In this document: one piece after another, positions 41,519 to 53,500 of the stretch
Position numbering within the stretch: the stretch's first letter is position 1
How the letters are laid out: each line of letters begins with the position of its first letter
NCBI GenBank assembly: GCA_014529385.2
Contig: CM043949.1
Span: forward strand, 107,210,054 to 107,274,053
Origin: Adiantum capillus-veneris
Lineage: Eukaryota > Streptophyta > Polypodiopsida > Polypodiales > Pteridaceae
DNA length: 64,000 nucleotides
Direction of reading: 5' to 3'
The notes under the pieces: model-generated
What the model saw: only the letters and a program-made list of their open reading frames with translations
Told to the model about the DNA's origin: nothing
Databases searched by the model: none
Program-made: the position numbers and the translations under genes

Positions 41519-41788
41519 TTCAGCAGTGTTCTGTATCACTCAAGGAAAGAACCACAAGAATTATTTTGGCTTGTTGCGGTCGCACGTAACCCAAGTCCTC
41601 TTGGGTGTGTCGATTCCTAATCGTGTTTTTGAAGAGTGACAGGAAACCCAAGAAAGAAGGGCTTGTCCAGCCTCCCCTTGTGCCTCTTTTCACTCATTGA
41701 GAGCGGACCGTGCACTTAGCGGCCGACCAATCGACGTTAGGTGGGAAAAAGCAACCTTGGTGTGAGCGCAAGGCCGCTGAGTGAAACG

Positions 41789-42991
41789 TGCTCCGGACTG
41801 TGCTCAAGGTGCCTTTTTACTTAGGGAAGGGAGAGCCTTTTGTTCCTTTAGTGAGAGAGTGCAATGGACACAAACAATGTGGTGAACACTGTGAATGAAG
41901 GTGCTAAGACTGAGAGATAGAGAGAGAAGAATACGACACCAGAATGTTGTCAAAAACCCTCCTCTGAAGGCCCCACTCTCTATGGCGAGAGCGGTCTACT
42001 TATGATTACACAAATCTCTACAATGCTTTGACTTGCCGACGATGTCGACGACGATGAGGACGACGACAAGACGGGCTAAAATCTGAAAATGCTAAGGGCT
42101 GAAATCTGCAAATCTTTATCTACTGAATTTTGACTCTATGTTGGTGACGATGTCGATGGCGACGATGCGACGACGATGCACTGAAAACGCAGATGCTGAA
42201 ATCTGCGTTTTCCAGGCTGAAACTGTAAACTTTACCGGATCTGACCGTGCGGCGAGGATCTGCTGCGGGAAGGTGAGATCTACGAGGTTTGGTACTTCTT
42301 CTGCGGGTATTGACTGCTATGAACTGAAAACGCTGGTTCCTCTTGTGTTTCTGTCGCAAAGATCTGCAAAAACGCTAGGTCTCTGGCTGATTAAAATACG
42401 CTAGGCCGATTTGAGGTTCTGTGGTGGAAATCTGCTAACGCTAGGGCTGATTTGTCTTCTGCTGCAAAAACGCTAAGGTTCCTGCTGTCTTGCGGTAGCC
42501 GAGGCTGATCTGCTGAACAAAAACGCCAGGGTTGGTCTTGATCTAAAAAACGCAAGGTGTTGCAATTTGCAAAACGCTAGGTCTTCTGATGGGGTTCTAC
42601 TGAGAAGTTGCTTGTTGAACCTTGGTCCTTGTTGCCTCTTCTGCCAGAAAGTGCTAGCTCTGGGTTTTCTTATATACATGCTTAGTGAATTTTCCCTACC
42701 CAGTTTTCAACAAAAGTCGCTTAAAAATAATAAGTAAAAAATGTCAAAAATAGGCTAAATAGATCTATGCATTGTAAAAATGCTTCTGATGGGTTCTGAT
42801 GGAAATCTGATGATCATGCTGTGTGCAATGAGAGGATATGCATCTACTCTAAGTGCCTGGGCATGCACGGTCCGCGAACAGACTCACAAAAGTGCCAGAA
42901 CACTTTCTAAGCTAGACTGACTGGACTGACTGAACCCTTGTCATGCTGTAGCTTGTCCACGGACACATAGGGTTGGATATGTCACGTGACA
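41789..42991 (-). repeat. Inverted family-F LTR inside F2
   Basis: About 1.2 kb in reverse orientation, ending TATGTCACGTGACA at 42991. It lacks the LTR's terminal ~65 bp at the left edge (starts near GTGCTCCGGACTG). Right of it is a polypurine tract (42992-43008, minus AAAAAGGAGGGGA), so it is the 3' LTR of the minus-strand pol piece next to it. Confidence 0.85.
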
Positions 42992-43002
42992 TCCCCTCCT
43001 TT

Positions 43003-43617
43003 TTAAAGTGAGATACTGGTACTGAGCTGCACGGCTTCCTTGTAGTCTGCCAACAACTCTGGGTAATCCTTGAAAAACTCTTCGTCGACCCACACTGCTT
43101 CGTGGGTTCCTCGATCCTTGAACTTCAAAAAGTATTGTCTCACTTGCTTTTTCGAACCATGTCGAAAACGATGCAACAACACTTGCTCCGGCTCCATGAC
43201 TTCAGCTTCATCGATAATCTCTGGTTCTTCTTTGTCCGAAATGTCCTTTGAAGGCGTTCCCTGAAACACTTTCAACCAAGAAACATGGAAAACGTTGTGC
43301 ATTGACCATGAGTTAGGTAATTGCAATTTCATTGAAACCTCACTTATCTTTTTAATGACAGGAAATAGACCATACATTCGAAAAGACAACTTTGGACACT
43401 TCTTTCCAACTTGCTTAAGACGTTGTTTCATGATTCTTAAATATACCCAATCCCCTTCCTTGATCGAAACATCCTGACAATGCTTATTAGCCTGCCGTGA
43501 ATAAGATTCCTGAGCCTTGCTTAGCCGAAGCTTCATACTCTCAGAAATCTCATCCAATGAATGCTGAAATTGACTTTCAGCATTGGCATCAGGCATTTGA
43601 CTGACCGAGCGAGTCAA
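43003..43617 (-). pseudogene. Family-F integrase C-terminus and chromodomain
   Basis: 204 codons open: KLRLSKAQESYSRQANKHCQ, VYLRIMKQRLKQVGKKCPKL, WSMHNVFHVSWLKVFQGTPS, a charged linker, then RQYFLKFKDRGTHEAVWVDE and FFKDYPELLADY, chromodomain-like with the expected aromatic residues. Stop just before the polypurine tract. Well preserved for this window. Confidence 0.85.
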
Positions 43618-44097
43618 AAGTGACTGGAACGGACGGCCAAAAGCTGCCTCATACGGAGTTCAACCAATGGCAGAGGAAAAAGAGTCATTCAAAATAGCCT
43701 GAACCAATGGGAGATAGAGCTGCCAATGAGACTGCTGATCATGCACATATGACTTTAAAACATCAAAAGCTAATTGATTGTAAATCTTTGTCTGACCATC
43801 TGACTGTGGATGAAAAGCCGATGAAAAATTCAACTTAGTGCCAAAATTTTCAAAGAGTGCGCGCCAAAAATTGGACGTGAACTTAACATCCCTATCTGAG
43901 ACAATTGATTTTGGCAAACCACAGAGGGGTACCAATGCTTAATGAACAATTGTGCTACATCTTGTGCGGTGACTGTGGCCTTACAAGGAGTCAACATGCA
44001 AAACTTGCTGAAACGATCAACAATTGTCAAACTTTGAGTGTTCCGTGAATGCAAACTAGGTGGTAGGTTAGTCACAAAATCCATGGAAATATTCTTG
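43618..44097 (-). pseudogene. Family-F integrase core
   Basis: MDFVTNLPPSLHSRNTQSLT, TIVDRFSKFCMLTPCKATVT (first Asp), SIVSDRDVKFTSNFWRALFE (second Asp) and FHPQSDGQTKIYNQLAF, where the third catalytic Glu is Lys. A frameshift near 43935 and a stop near 43660 break it. It ends abruptly at about 44097 at the inversion junction. Confidence 0.87.
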
Positions 44098-44734
44098 TAT
44101 GTTGAGCACGTTCACTCATGAATGAGCACGGATGTATGCGGAGTGTTCATGGAAAGCTGAAATGTTTGCATTCAAGGAAGTCACATTCCATGTCTCTTCC
44201 TTGGCATGACACAGTCGTAGAAAGATCACAAGAAGAATTGAGCATCAAGCATCGGCATGTCCATTATGATTTTCCACAGTTGATTGATTTAGATCAGAAA
44301 AACGAGTTTGGATTCAATGTTTTGCATGTGTTTGATGAACAATTTGGCACTCCGTCTCTTTGTTCATCTACATTGCATACACAATTTTTTAGGAAGATTA
44401 GATTTTTTCCAGTCACTTTACATGGAATGGGTATGTTCATGTTTTTGTGTTGGAAGTGATTTCAGGACTTTTCAGCCTTGGAAATTCTTGAAGAAGGTGG
44501 ACTTCGGTCCATAGCCAAAGTGGAAGCATTGAAGCAATCTCCTATCACTTTGTGTCGCTTTCGGCGCGGCCCAAAGAAGCAAGCATTGCAGACTTTTATG
44601 AAGTTCAAGTATCGCATGACCCACTCATCAGAGTGGGCCGGTGAAGAGTCCTTTCCAGGATTCCGGATCTTGTTGGCGATCTCCCTCGACGCCATACAGT
44701 TCGGTACCAGTACCTCACTTTGAAAAGGAGGGGA
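44098..44734 (+). pseudogene. F2 plus-strand 3' internal part
   Basis: A 113-codon frame at 44118-44459 (CLHSRKSHSMSLPWHDTVVE, FPQLIDLDQKNEFGFNVLHV) has no family that I recognise. The downstream frame 44478-44723 is a decayed chromodomain end (LCRFRRGPKKQALQTFMKFK, SSEWAGEESF, stop after GTSTSL) aligned with 43003-43190. The polypurine tract AAAAGGAGGGGA precedes the 3' LTR. Confidence 0.65.
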
Positions 44735-45729
44735 TGCCACGTGACACATCCAACCCTATGTGTCCATGGACAAGCTACAACATGACCAAGGTTCAGTTCA
44801 GTCAAGTCAGTCTAGAATAGGAAAGTGTTCTGACACTTTTGTGAGTCTGTTCGCAGGCCGTGCATGTCCAGGCACTAAGAGTAGATGCATATCCTCTGGT
44901 TGCGCACAACATGATCATTAGCATTCAGATCAAATTCCGTCAGGATCATTATACAAGGCAGAAAACCTATTTTCCCTATTTTTGACATTTTTTACTTATT
45001 ATTTTTAAGTGACTTTTGTTGGGAACTGGGTAGGGCAATTTGACTAAGTTAATATATAAGCAATCCCTAGCGCTAGCATTTTTGGCAGAAGAGCAAGGAG
45101 AACACAGGCACAGGTTGTAGCAGGTTCCTCCCTCTCTCTCTCGAGCAAGATCTCTAAAGAAAACTGGCGTTTTCCCCTCAAGGTCAACCTGGCGTTTTCA
45201 GCACTCTATCCCAGCATTTTCTGCCCTATCAGCAGCGTTTCTGCACCAGCATTGCAGCCAGAAGCATAGTGTTTTTCAGCAGTGCTTCAGCACCATTAGC
45301 ACAGCGTTTTTGCAACAGTAATTCAGCGAGCAAAACAGCATCAGAACAGCGTTTTTGCAGCAGTAATTCAGCGAGCAAAACAGCATCAAGATCAGCGTTT
45401 TCCAAGCAATTACAGTTAGTGTTTTTTGGAACTAGCAAGCAGTCAAGCGTTTTCCGCCTTCAAGTCTATAGCAGCAAATAGAGGTCATTGTCACCGTCGT
45501 TCTCGAAGCATTCATTTCCCGCATTAGCATCACTTAGCTTTGCATCTACACTTGTACCGGATTTGTGCAATCAATAGGTAGACCTCTCGCCATCGAGAGA
45601 GGGGCCCTTGGAGGAGGGTTTTACAACATCCCTGGTGTCGTATTCTCTTCTCTCTCTATCTCTCAGTCTCAGCACCTTCACGCATAGTGTCTTCATTTTA
45701 TTTGTGGTCACATTCCGTTGCACCTTACA
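44735..45729 (+). repeat. F2 3' LTR
   Basis: 995 bp, TGCCACGTGACACATCC to GCACCTTACA, followed by the TSD GAGAT. Shorter than the 5' copy by a deletion near its end (45690-45715). Confidence 0.93.
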
Positions 45730-45734
45730 GAGAT

Positions 45735-46750
45735 AGAGAGAGAAGAATATGACACCAGAATGTTGTCAAACCCTCCTCCGAAGGCCCCACTCTATGGCGA
45801 GAGCGGTCTATTATTGATTGCGCAAATCTCTACAATGCTTGGAACTTGCCGACGATGTCGACGACGACGAGACGGGCTGTAATCTGAAAATGCTAATGGT
45901 TGAAATCTGTAAATCTTTATCTGTTGAATTCTGACTCTATGTCGGTGACGATGTTGATGATGACAATGCGACGACATGTTGAAAACGCAGATGCTGAAAT
46001 CTGCGTTTTCCGGGTTGAAACTGCAAACTTCGCTGGATATGACCGTGCGGCGAGGATCTGTTGCGGGAAGGTGAGATCTGCGAGGTTCGGGGGCTCTACT
46101 GTGGTGTGTCTATGCTAAAAACTGAAAACGCTGGTGCATATGTCGAAGCTGTCGGGAGAATCTGCAAAACGCTAGGGTTGCTGCCTGATCCAAAAATGCT
46201 AGGGCTGAATCTGTCTTCTGTTGCAAAAACTCTAGGGTTCCTGCTGTCTTGCTATCGCCAGGTTGTCCTGCCAATGCAAAACGCTAGGCTGATGCTGTGG
46301 ATGAAAATGCTAGGCCTTCAGATGCAAAAACGCTAGACCTGCTGATGTGGGGGGAGTCTTGCTGAGAAGGTGCCTGTTGAACCTTAGTTCCTGCTGCCTC
46401 TTCTGCCCATAAGTGCTAGCGCTAGGTTTCTTTATATACATGCTTGGCTAATTTGCCCTACCCAGTTCCCAACAAAAGTCACTTAAAAATAATGAGTGAA
46501 AAATGTCAAAATAGGGAAAATAGGTCTATGCACTGTAAAAATGCTCCCGATGGGTTCTGATGGAAATCTGATGACCATGCTGTGTGCAACCAGAGGATAT
46601 GCATCTACTCTAAGTGTCTGGATATGCACGGTCTGGGAACAGGCACAAAAGTGCCAGAACACTTCCTAAGCTAGGCTAACCGAGCTGAACTGAACCCATG
46701 TCATGAAGTAGCTTGTCCACGTACACATAGGGTTAGATGTGCACGTGACA
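45735..46750 (-). repeat. F1 5' LTR, right piece
   Basis: Rest of the F1 LTR in reverse, ending GATGTGCACGTGACA at 46750. It abuts family-G RNase H, which it interrupts. Confidence 0.9.
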
Positions 46751-48481
46751 AGAGCTCTTTCTTATAGACTTGCATAGTCTTCTTTGGCCCTTGCAAAATT
46801 CGGTTTCATAAGCCATTACCCGTCCATCTTGCATTAGCACTGCTCCGATGCTACTGCCACAGGCGTCACACTGGACCACAAATGACTTCATGAGATCTGG
46901 CAAAACAATCACTGGAACTGAAGTCAACTTTTCCTTTAAGAGACTAAAAGCCGAAATCTCGTTTTGGGTCCATCTGAAAGTGACCTCTTTCTTTTGCAAA
47001 GTGTGAAGAGGTGATGCTATCTGTGAAAAATTCCTGATAAACCTTCTATAGTAGGAGCATAATCCCAAGAAGCTTATGACATTGTGCATAGTCTTCAAGT
47101 CTGGCCATGTCTTAATAGCTTCGACCTTTGCGGGATCCATTCTGACACCATCCTTTGAGACTATGTGGCCAAGAATGTGGGTTTCTTCCAAGAAGAAATC
47201 ACTTTTCTTAGGATTGACAAGTAGCTTGTGAGACTGCGCAGCTCTCCGAACACAATGGTCAAGTGATGCCTATGCTCCTCTTCATTCTTCGAACAGACTA
47301 TCATGTCATCGAAGAATGTCCCAACAAACTATTGATGTGAGCGGAAAATCGGGTCCATCATCTTGTTGAACGTGGCAGGAGCATTTGCTAGACCAAACAA
47401 CATCACTAGGAACTCATAAAGACCAAATGTCGTTCTGAACGCAGTCTTGTGCATCCTCTGGCCTTATACGAATCTGATGGTATCCACTCTTAAGGTCTAT
47501 CCTGCTGAAAATTGCAGCACCCTCTAAACGATTGAGAATATCATCAATCTTAGGAATAGGAAACCTATTCTTGATGGTATTCTTATTCAACGCACGGTAA
47601 TCAATACACATGCGCCATGAGCCATCCTTTTTCTGTACTAAGAGCACTGGGGAGCAAAAGGGTGAAGAACTAGGCTGGATCAGCCCCTTCTCTAGTAACT
47701 CCTCAACCTGGCCCATAATCTCTTTCTGCTGCACCGCGCTAACCCTGCAGGGAGGTCTATTTGGTGGGCTACACCCTAGCACCAAATCTATCCGATGGTC
47801 CTCAGGGCTCCCTGGCGGCAATTGCGACGGTAATGAATAAAAAAAACAGTTACTTAACTAAAATACTGACCTTTCTTTATCTAACACAGATAAATTTGAG
47901 TGACAATTATCTGAGACATCATGTGCAAAAATCAAGTACACAGAAAGATGATTCTTTATTACAGAAGTGATAGCCAAAGCAGATACAATAGGGACAGACT
48001 CCCCTTTGAGTTGTACATCCAAAACATAAGTTTTGTCTCTATGTTGAAGGGTGATCGTCTTGTCGAAGGCATCCAATACACCATGTAATATGAACATCCA
48101 CGGAATTCCAAGTAGCACATCGCATCCTTCCAGTGGCATGATATAAAAATCTTCTGTGTCTACATATGACTAAATATGTAGACGCAGCTTTCTAATAATG
48201 GGAGTAACACACTCTGAGTAGCTAGGACATGCCAACCTTGCCTCTGCCGTGTACCCCATCTCTTCAGCTCTGATGCCCAGCTTCATAGCTAACTCTGGTG
48301 AGATAAAGTTTGCTTTGGCACCTCGATCAAAGAAGTTGAGTGCTGTCTGATCTCTAATTTTACCCCATGCTCTGCATAACTCACTGGCATCTGTACTGAG
48401 CCTGTCGCCCACCATATCTGGAACCAAACCTGCCGTGGGTTTAGGCTTCTTGCCTTTCTGCTGAAAATCACTTAAGAAAGG
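46751..48481 (-). pseudogene. Family-G Ty3/gypsy protease-RT-RNase H
   Basis: Minus-strand pol. Protease at 47858-48427: SELCRAWGKIRDQTALNFFD (active site D-R-G), GAKANFISPELAMKLGI, EGCDVLLGIPWMF. RT at 47230-47821: [53 protein letters not shown]; the catalytic FFDD region is in another frame near 47300. Thumb and RNase H start at 46751-47191: ILGHIVSKDGVRMDPAKVEA, SFLGLCSYYRRFIRNF, VVQCDACGSSIGAVLMQDG. RNase H is cut at 46750 by the F1 LTR. The gag lies beyond the join at 48482 and is missing. Confidence 0.88.
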
Positions 48482-48770
48482 TGATCAGGGCTGAAAATAT
48501 AGAATTTACAGCCAATACACTCAAGAAAGAGAGTGTATGCTGCAACTTTTCGCGACAAAACTACTAGAGAGAGTGGCTATGGCTGTGAGAGCCCTTGTTC
48601 TAGACTATGGGAGCTCAAAGCTACCACATACGTCGCTAGGGGCTGCTCTCAAGCTTCAATGGAGAGCTCCATCGTGTAGAGCATACTCACAATAGGGGGG
48701 GTAGGTGCATTGCCAACCTCCCATGAGAGGAAGGGGCTGCTCTTAAGTAAACTCCAGGAAGAGGGGGCGC

Positions 48771-48820
<50 letters not shown>

Positions 48821-49187
48821 ATGGGCTAAAAACTATTCAACTTTTAACTTTAAAAATTCACCAGGTCATTAATAAAATGTGCAATTCACTCACAACTACA
48901 CAAATGAATGCTACTTACCCATCTTATTCCTGTGCTTGCACTAACGCGCGTAATTTTTTGATCCTAAAATTTTGCGGCTACTGTCTACGCCTTTTTGAAG
49001 GCCCGATTTCCCAATCACTAGGGCTTCAGGGTATTTTGTGCTAGGGCCTCCCCGAGGTACTCTGGCCTACATTTAGGTGCACCAAAGGCCCTAGAACTAC
49101 TGGATCTATTTCGGTGTGCACACAACTATTTAAATAATTATTTTCTAGCAAATAAATTAATTATTTACAAAAACCGACATAGTTACA
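48482..49187 (-). repeat. Family-H 3' LTR (probable)
   Basis: About 706 bp between a purine tract (minus AAGAGGGA at 49188-49195) and family-G sequence. On the minus strand it would start TGTAACTATGTCGG; the other end TGATCAGGG is a guess. It contains a (GA)n run at 48773-48815. No second LTR copy is present to confirm the ends. Confidence 0.6.
48773..48815. repeat. (GA)n microsatellite
   Basis: 43 bp of uninterrupted GA repeats. Confidence 0.95.
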
Positions 49188-50960
49188 TCCCTCTTGGTTC
49201 TAAACAGTGACCTCAAGTGTAGAGCGTCAACAGAACTATGCAAGATATCTGGGTAATCGTTGAGATTTGACTCAGTCATCCATTTTGCATTCAAAGAGGT
49301 GTAATGTTTAAACTTGACTAAATACTTTCGATGTAGTCTCTCAGAGTTTAGTTGTCGCTTCAAGTGGTGTATTATCTGTTTTGGTTGAAAGATCTCCTTA
49401 GTCTCTTCAACTTCCGGAGGATTTTCCTGTATTGGAACTACTGGAGGAGAACCAACATATGGTCGGAGGAGACTTACACGAGAAGCATTATGGATGTGTT
49501 AATGAGAGGGAAAATACAATCTAAAAGTCATTTCATTGACTTTATCTGTAATTTTGAAAGAGTCGTAAAATCTATGGGAAAGTTTAACAACTTTCTTTTT
49601 TTTGACCTGCTTTTCCAATCTAGCTTTCTCAAACTTAAGCATGATATATTGTCCTTTTTCAAGTTTGAGATCCCTTCTGTGCTTGTTTGCTTTTCTCTTC
49701 TGCTGCTCTTGAGTGCAAAGAATTGCTTGTTTTACTTGTTGATAGGCAGTATCAATATCATGTACAAATTTGTCTGCGGCAAAGATGTTTTCTTTGGTAA
49801 CCAAAATAGGAAATAAGAGTGGTTTCCCATAAATAATTTCGAATGGCGCTTAACCATTTGAGGAATATATGGTATTATTATACGCAAACTCAACTAATGG
49901 TAAGTACTGTTTCCATTCGGATTGTGTTTCCAAAACATAGCACTTGAGAAGGTCTAAAATGGTGGCATTAGCAATTTCGCTTTGACCATCTATTTGAGGA
50001 TGATAAGTTGATGAAAAATCAAGCTTAGTTCCCAAATTCTTGAATAGTGCTTGCCAAAATAAACTGGTCATGCGAGGATCTCTATCGTTGACAATAGTTT
50101 TTGGCAACCCATGGTGTTTAAGAATCTAGTTAGAAAGATTCTAGCCATGTGATCAGCTTTGATCGTTTTCTTAACTGGAAGGAAATGTGCTTGCTTACTG
50201 AATCTGTCTATAATAGTCCATATTGCATCATTTCCATTCTTTGATTTAGGAAGGTTTGTAATAAAATCCATGGCAATGCTTTTCCCATGCGGTGTCAGGC
50301 ACATGGAGTGGCTGAAGCTTGCTATAAACTTTGTGTGTCATATTTCACTTTTTGACATACTAAACACTCACGGACATATTTTTCAATGAAGAATCTGTTG
50401 AGTGTAGTAGTAGTAGCAAAAATCCCTTGATGGCCTGTATAGGGAGAATTATGTGCTTCTTCCATCACCTTATGTCGTAAGGGCTGAGCTATGCATATAG
50501 CTTGTTGATGATTGTATTATCTTTGATAGAGTAAGGAAGCCTTGAATGTCTTGCTTGAAGATCGGCCCAGATTGTAGCAAAATCTGGATCTTGAGGATAC
50601 ATCTCGCCAAGAGATTCTAGTTCCTCAGGCTAATTAGTTGTCAATGCAGCGACCTTAGGACGCTTGGAGAGGGCATTTGTGATGGTATTCTTGTTTCCAG
50701 AAGTGTGCATTGAAAGAAAGTTGGCCCATCTCATCTGCTTTTCAGATAACTTTCTCTGTGTGAGAAAGTAGCGAAGACTTTGATGATCTGTCTTAATTAC
50801 AAAATCAGCTCCTAAAAAATAATGTTTCCATATGAAAAGAGCGTGAATTACGCTCTTTTTCGTAAATGGAAGCATGCAACTCTGCATCTCTAAGGCGCCG
50901 GCTTTCATAAGCTATGGCGTGACCCTCTAGGTTCAAAGCTGCTCCTACACAATCTCCGGA
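49188..50960 (-). pseudogene. Family-H RNase H, integrase and C-terminus
   Basis: Minus strand, in order: RNase H (CDASGDCVGAALNLEGHAIA, FVIKTDHQSLRYFLTQRKLS with the TDH intact, TITNALSKRPKVAAL) at 50630-50960; integrase SIAMDFITNLPKSKNGNDAI, TIIDRFSKQAHFLPVKKTIK, VNDRDPRMTSLFWQALFKNL, HPQIDGQSEIANATILDLLK (catalytic Glu kept) at 49850-50304; basic tail KFEKARLEKQVKKKKVVKL at 49499-49804; chromodomain-like RKYLVKFKHYTSLNAKWMTE at 49200-49363. All three integrase catalytic residues are visible, though frameshifts separate the parts. Confidence 0.88.
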
Positions 50961-51120
50961 TGCATCCCATCACCAACCACATTGCAACTAAGAAAGAAAT
51001 GAAAAGTGTGTTTCAACGTACTTAATTGTTGCAAGAGAGAGAGAGAGAGAGATGTGTCTTCTTCACAACTTTCTTCCTCGTTAGAGCAAAATAGAATTAA
51101 GTTCTTAGAAAGTTTAAAGA
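50961..51120. other. Inversion junction between family-H halves
   Basis: Non-coding stretch with (GA)n at about 51033-51050. To the left, family-H RNase H runs leftward starting at its CDASGD motif; to the right, RT runs rightward. Confidence 0.65.
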
Positions 51121-52046
51121 TTGTTTCGTAACTTCCAAATGAACTTCCACCTTCTCGACCTGAGGATCATACGATTGATTTGATCCCAGGGAGTTCTCCT
51201 CCAAACCAGCCATCTTATACAGTCAGTTTTATGCAGCAAGAGGAGATCCTCAAGCAGGTTAATGAACTTTTGGAGAAGGGTTTAATAAGGCCTAGTACTT
51301 CTCCATATTGTTCACCTATCCTCTTAGTATAGAAAAAGGACGGCACATTCCGTATGTGCATAGATTATAGATCTCTAAACAAGATTACAGTCAAGAATGG
51401 ATTCCCAATCCCTCAGATTGATGACATTTTGATAAGTTACAAGGAACAAGTATCTTTAGTCGCATAGACTTGAAGAGCGGATATCATCAAATCCGCATTA
51501 CTCCTCAAGATGTGCATAAGACTTCATTTAGAATAACCTTTGGGTTGTATGAATTCTTAGTGATGTCTTTTGGACTCATTAATGCACCAACAACATTGAA
51601 CAGAATGATGGATAGAATTTTCCATTCATATAGAAGATTTACAGAAGTCTTCTTCGATGACGTCTTAATCTTCTCAGAAATTGAAGAAGAACATTACAAA
51701 CATCTTGCAATAGTGTTTGAAGAATTACGCAAACACAAGTTATTTGTGAATGCTAAAAAAAGTGAATGCTTTTTAAAAGAAATTCATTACTTGGGCCATA
51801 TAGTATCTCACAATCAGGTGAGAATGGACCTTGACAAGATTCAAGCAATTGTAGAATGGCCTACGCCAACTACAATACATGAAGTTCGAAGTTTTCTAGG
51901 TCTTTGTTCCTATTATCGGCGTTCCATCCGAGCTTTTTCCGCCATAGCTGGTCCTCTCCATGATTTGACGAAGAAGTGGATTCCATTCCATTGGGGATCT
52001 GGACAAAACCAAGCTTTTGAAAAGCTTAAGTATTTAGTCAGTCACG
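51121..52046 (+). pseudogene. Ty3/gypsy reverse transcriptase (probably family H)
   Basis: RT on the plus strand: DHTIDLIPGSSPPNQPSYTV, KGLIRPSTSPYCSPILLV then a stop (TAG), [20 protein letters not shown], and an open frame from 51470 with [60 protein letters not shown] (catalytic FFDD), YLGHIVSHNQVRMDLDKIQA, SFLGLCSYYRRSIRAF and FEKLKYLVSHG. It stops at the point where RNase H should begin. Confidence 0.9.
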
Positions 52047-52640
52047 GATATTTACTTGGAGCTGATTTTACAGTCTTTACAGATCATCAAAGTTTACGCT
52101 ACTTCTTGTCATAGAAGCAGCTTTTGGAAAAGCAGATGAGGTGGGCTAACATATTATCACAGTTTTATTTCTAGATGGTCCATGTTCAGAGACAAAAGAA
52201 CTTAGTGGAAGATGCGTTATCACGAAAGCCCTTGGTTCTGGCTATTTTCGCGATACATCATCGAAGCTTCGAGGATATGTTGAACCAGTACGCCACAGAT
52301 CCTGACTTTGCCATCTTTCACAGATCCACACATCTTTCACCGAGTACAGAGTGGGGAGATGGTTGCAGACTATTCCATATGGGCCGGCGTTTTAATGTGG
52401 AAAACAATGTTGTGTGTTACACAGTCTTTTTGAGCCTCGGCCAATAAAAGTAACTCGGCGCCATTTGAGGTAATCGAAGGTGCTAAGAAGGCTCCTCCAT
52501 TTCTAAGCACCAAAGACAAGATTTTTGAAGTGGATCAGTGCACATTGCTTTTGCCAAGGTTCGTGAGGCTCTTTAGAAGTCTCAAGCACGGCATAAGAAG
52601 GAAACAGATAAACATAACAATTGGAAAACCTAATCTAATG
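52047..52640 (+). pseudogene. A3: family-A RNase H-integrase scraps
   Basis: Joined in frame to the RT before it: YLLGADFTVFTDHQSLRYFL as in A1 (with the TDH intact), then QKNLVEDALSRKPLVLAIFA and EDMLNQYATDPDF. At about 52450 it jumps to APFEVIEGAKKAPPFLSTKD, so the integrase core is deleted. It ends near 52640. Confidence 0.82.
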
Positions 52641-53500
52641 CTCTTGTGCAATAACAATGGCCTTGCAAGTATGCGAAGCAAAGCAAGTGCGAATGTTTTC
52701 GCATGGAATTGTTGTATCTAGCTCATGTCATTTCGGTCGATTGCATTCGTATTGACCCCGAAAAGATACGTGTTGTGGTGGATTGGCCTATTCTTCGCAC
52801 GATAAGGCAAGTAAAATCTTTTTTAGGTTTTGCTGGCTTCTTTCAAAAATTTATTAAAGACTACACTCGTATTGCCGAGCCCCTTACTCGTTTATTAAAG
52901 GGCATCCAAAGCAAAAAGCGTAGTGTTAGTCCGTCGATTCGATGGACGGATGAGCTCGATCAATGTTTCCAAACATTGAAGTGACTTGTTACCTTTGCAC
53001 TCATGTTGCAAATTGTGGATTCGAATAAACCCTTTGTGGTGGAGACGGATGCCAGTGATTATTGTATTGGCGGTCCTATACCAAGATGAGCGGCTTGTTG
53101 CATTGAGAGTCGCAAGCTTACGGACGTGTAGACACGTTATTCCACACAGGAGAAGGAATTATTGGCGGTCATTCATGCCTTGAAGGTTTGGCACCATTAC
53201 CTCTTTGGTGCCCGCTTCGTGGTATAGACGGACCACCATTCTTTGAAGTATCTCTTTGATCAACCCGACCTTCGTGACCGAAAGGCAAGGTGGGCTGAAC
53301 TCATGCAGGAGTTCGACTTTGAAATACGCTACCGTAAGGGTGCTACCAATATGGTAGCCGAGGCCCTTAGTAGAATTTCGGAGGTCAATACCCTTTCCTT
53401 TGCTGAAATTTCGATTGACTTCTATCTTTTTCTCAAAGGGCGTTGTCAAAACGATTGTCACTTTGGTGCAATCTGGCAACGAATCCACGAGGGAATAGGT
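52641..53500 (+). pseudogene. Family-I RT thumb and RNase H
   Basis: A different Ty3/gypsy lineage: LAHVISVDCIRIDPEKIRVV, VKSFLGFAGFFQKFIKDYTR, PLTRLLKG then SPSIRWTDELDQCFQTLK; RNase H as VVETDASDYCIGG, EKELLAVIHALKVWHHYLFG, TDHHSLKYLFDQPDLRDRKA and FDFEIRYRKGATNMVAEALS. RT palm and everything upstream are missing. Stops at 52982, 53086 and 53224. Confidence 0.87.

Larger units (their letters stand above)
40436..45729 (+). mobile_element. F2: family-F element inserted in the F1 LTR
   Basis: 5,294-bp plus-strand element with 5' LTR 40436-41505, PBS 41507-41518, 3' LTR 44735-45729 and perfect TSD GAGAT (40431-40435, 45730-45734). Its interior is composite: a plus-strand leader to about 41788, then an inverted family-F piece (41789-44097: LTR, polypurine tract, chromodomain, integrase), then a plus-strand end with a decayed chromodomain and a polypurine tract. 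Confidence 0.9.

Noticed and set aside
44118-44459. 113-codon frame as a captured host gene
   Set aside because: No family recognised and it ends in element sequence; kept inside the F2 entry and only flagged in the findings.
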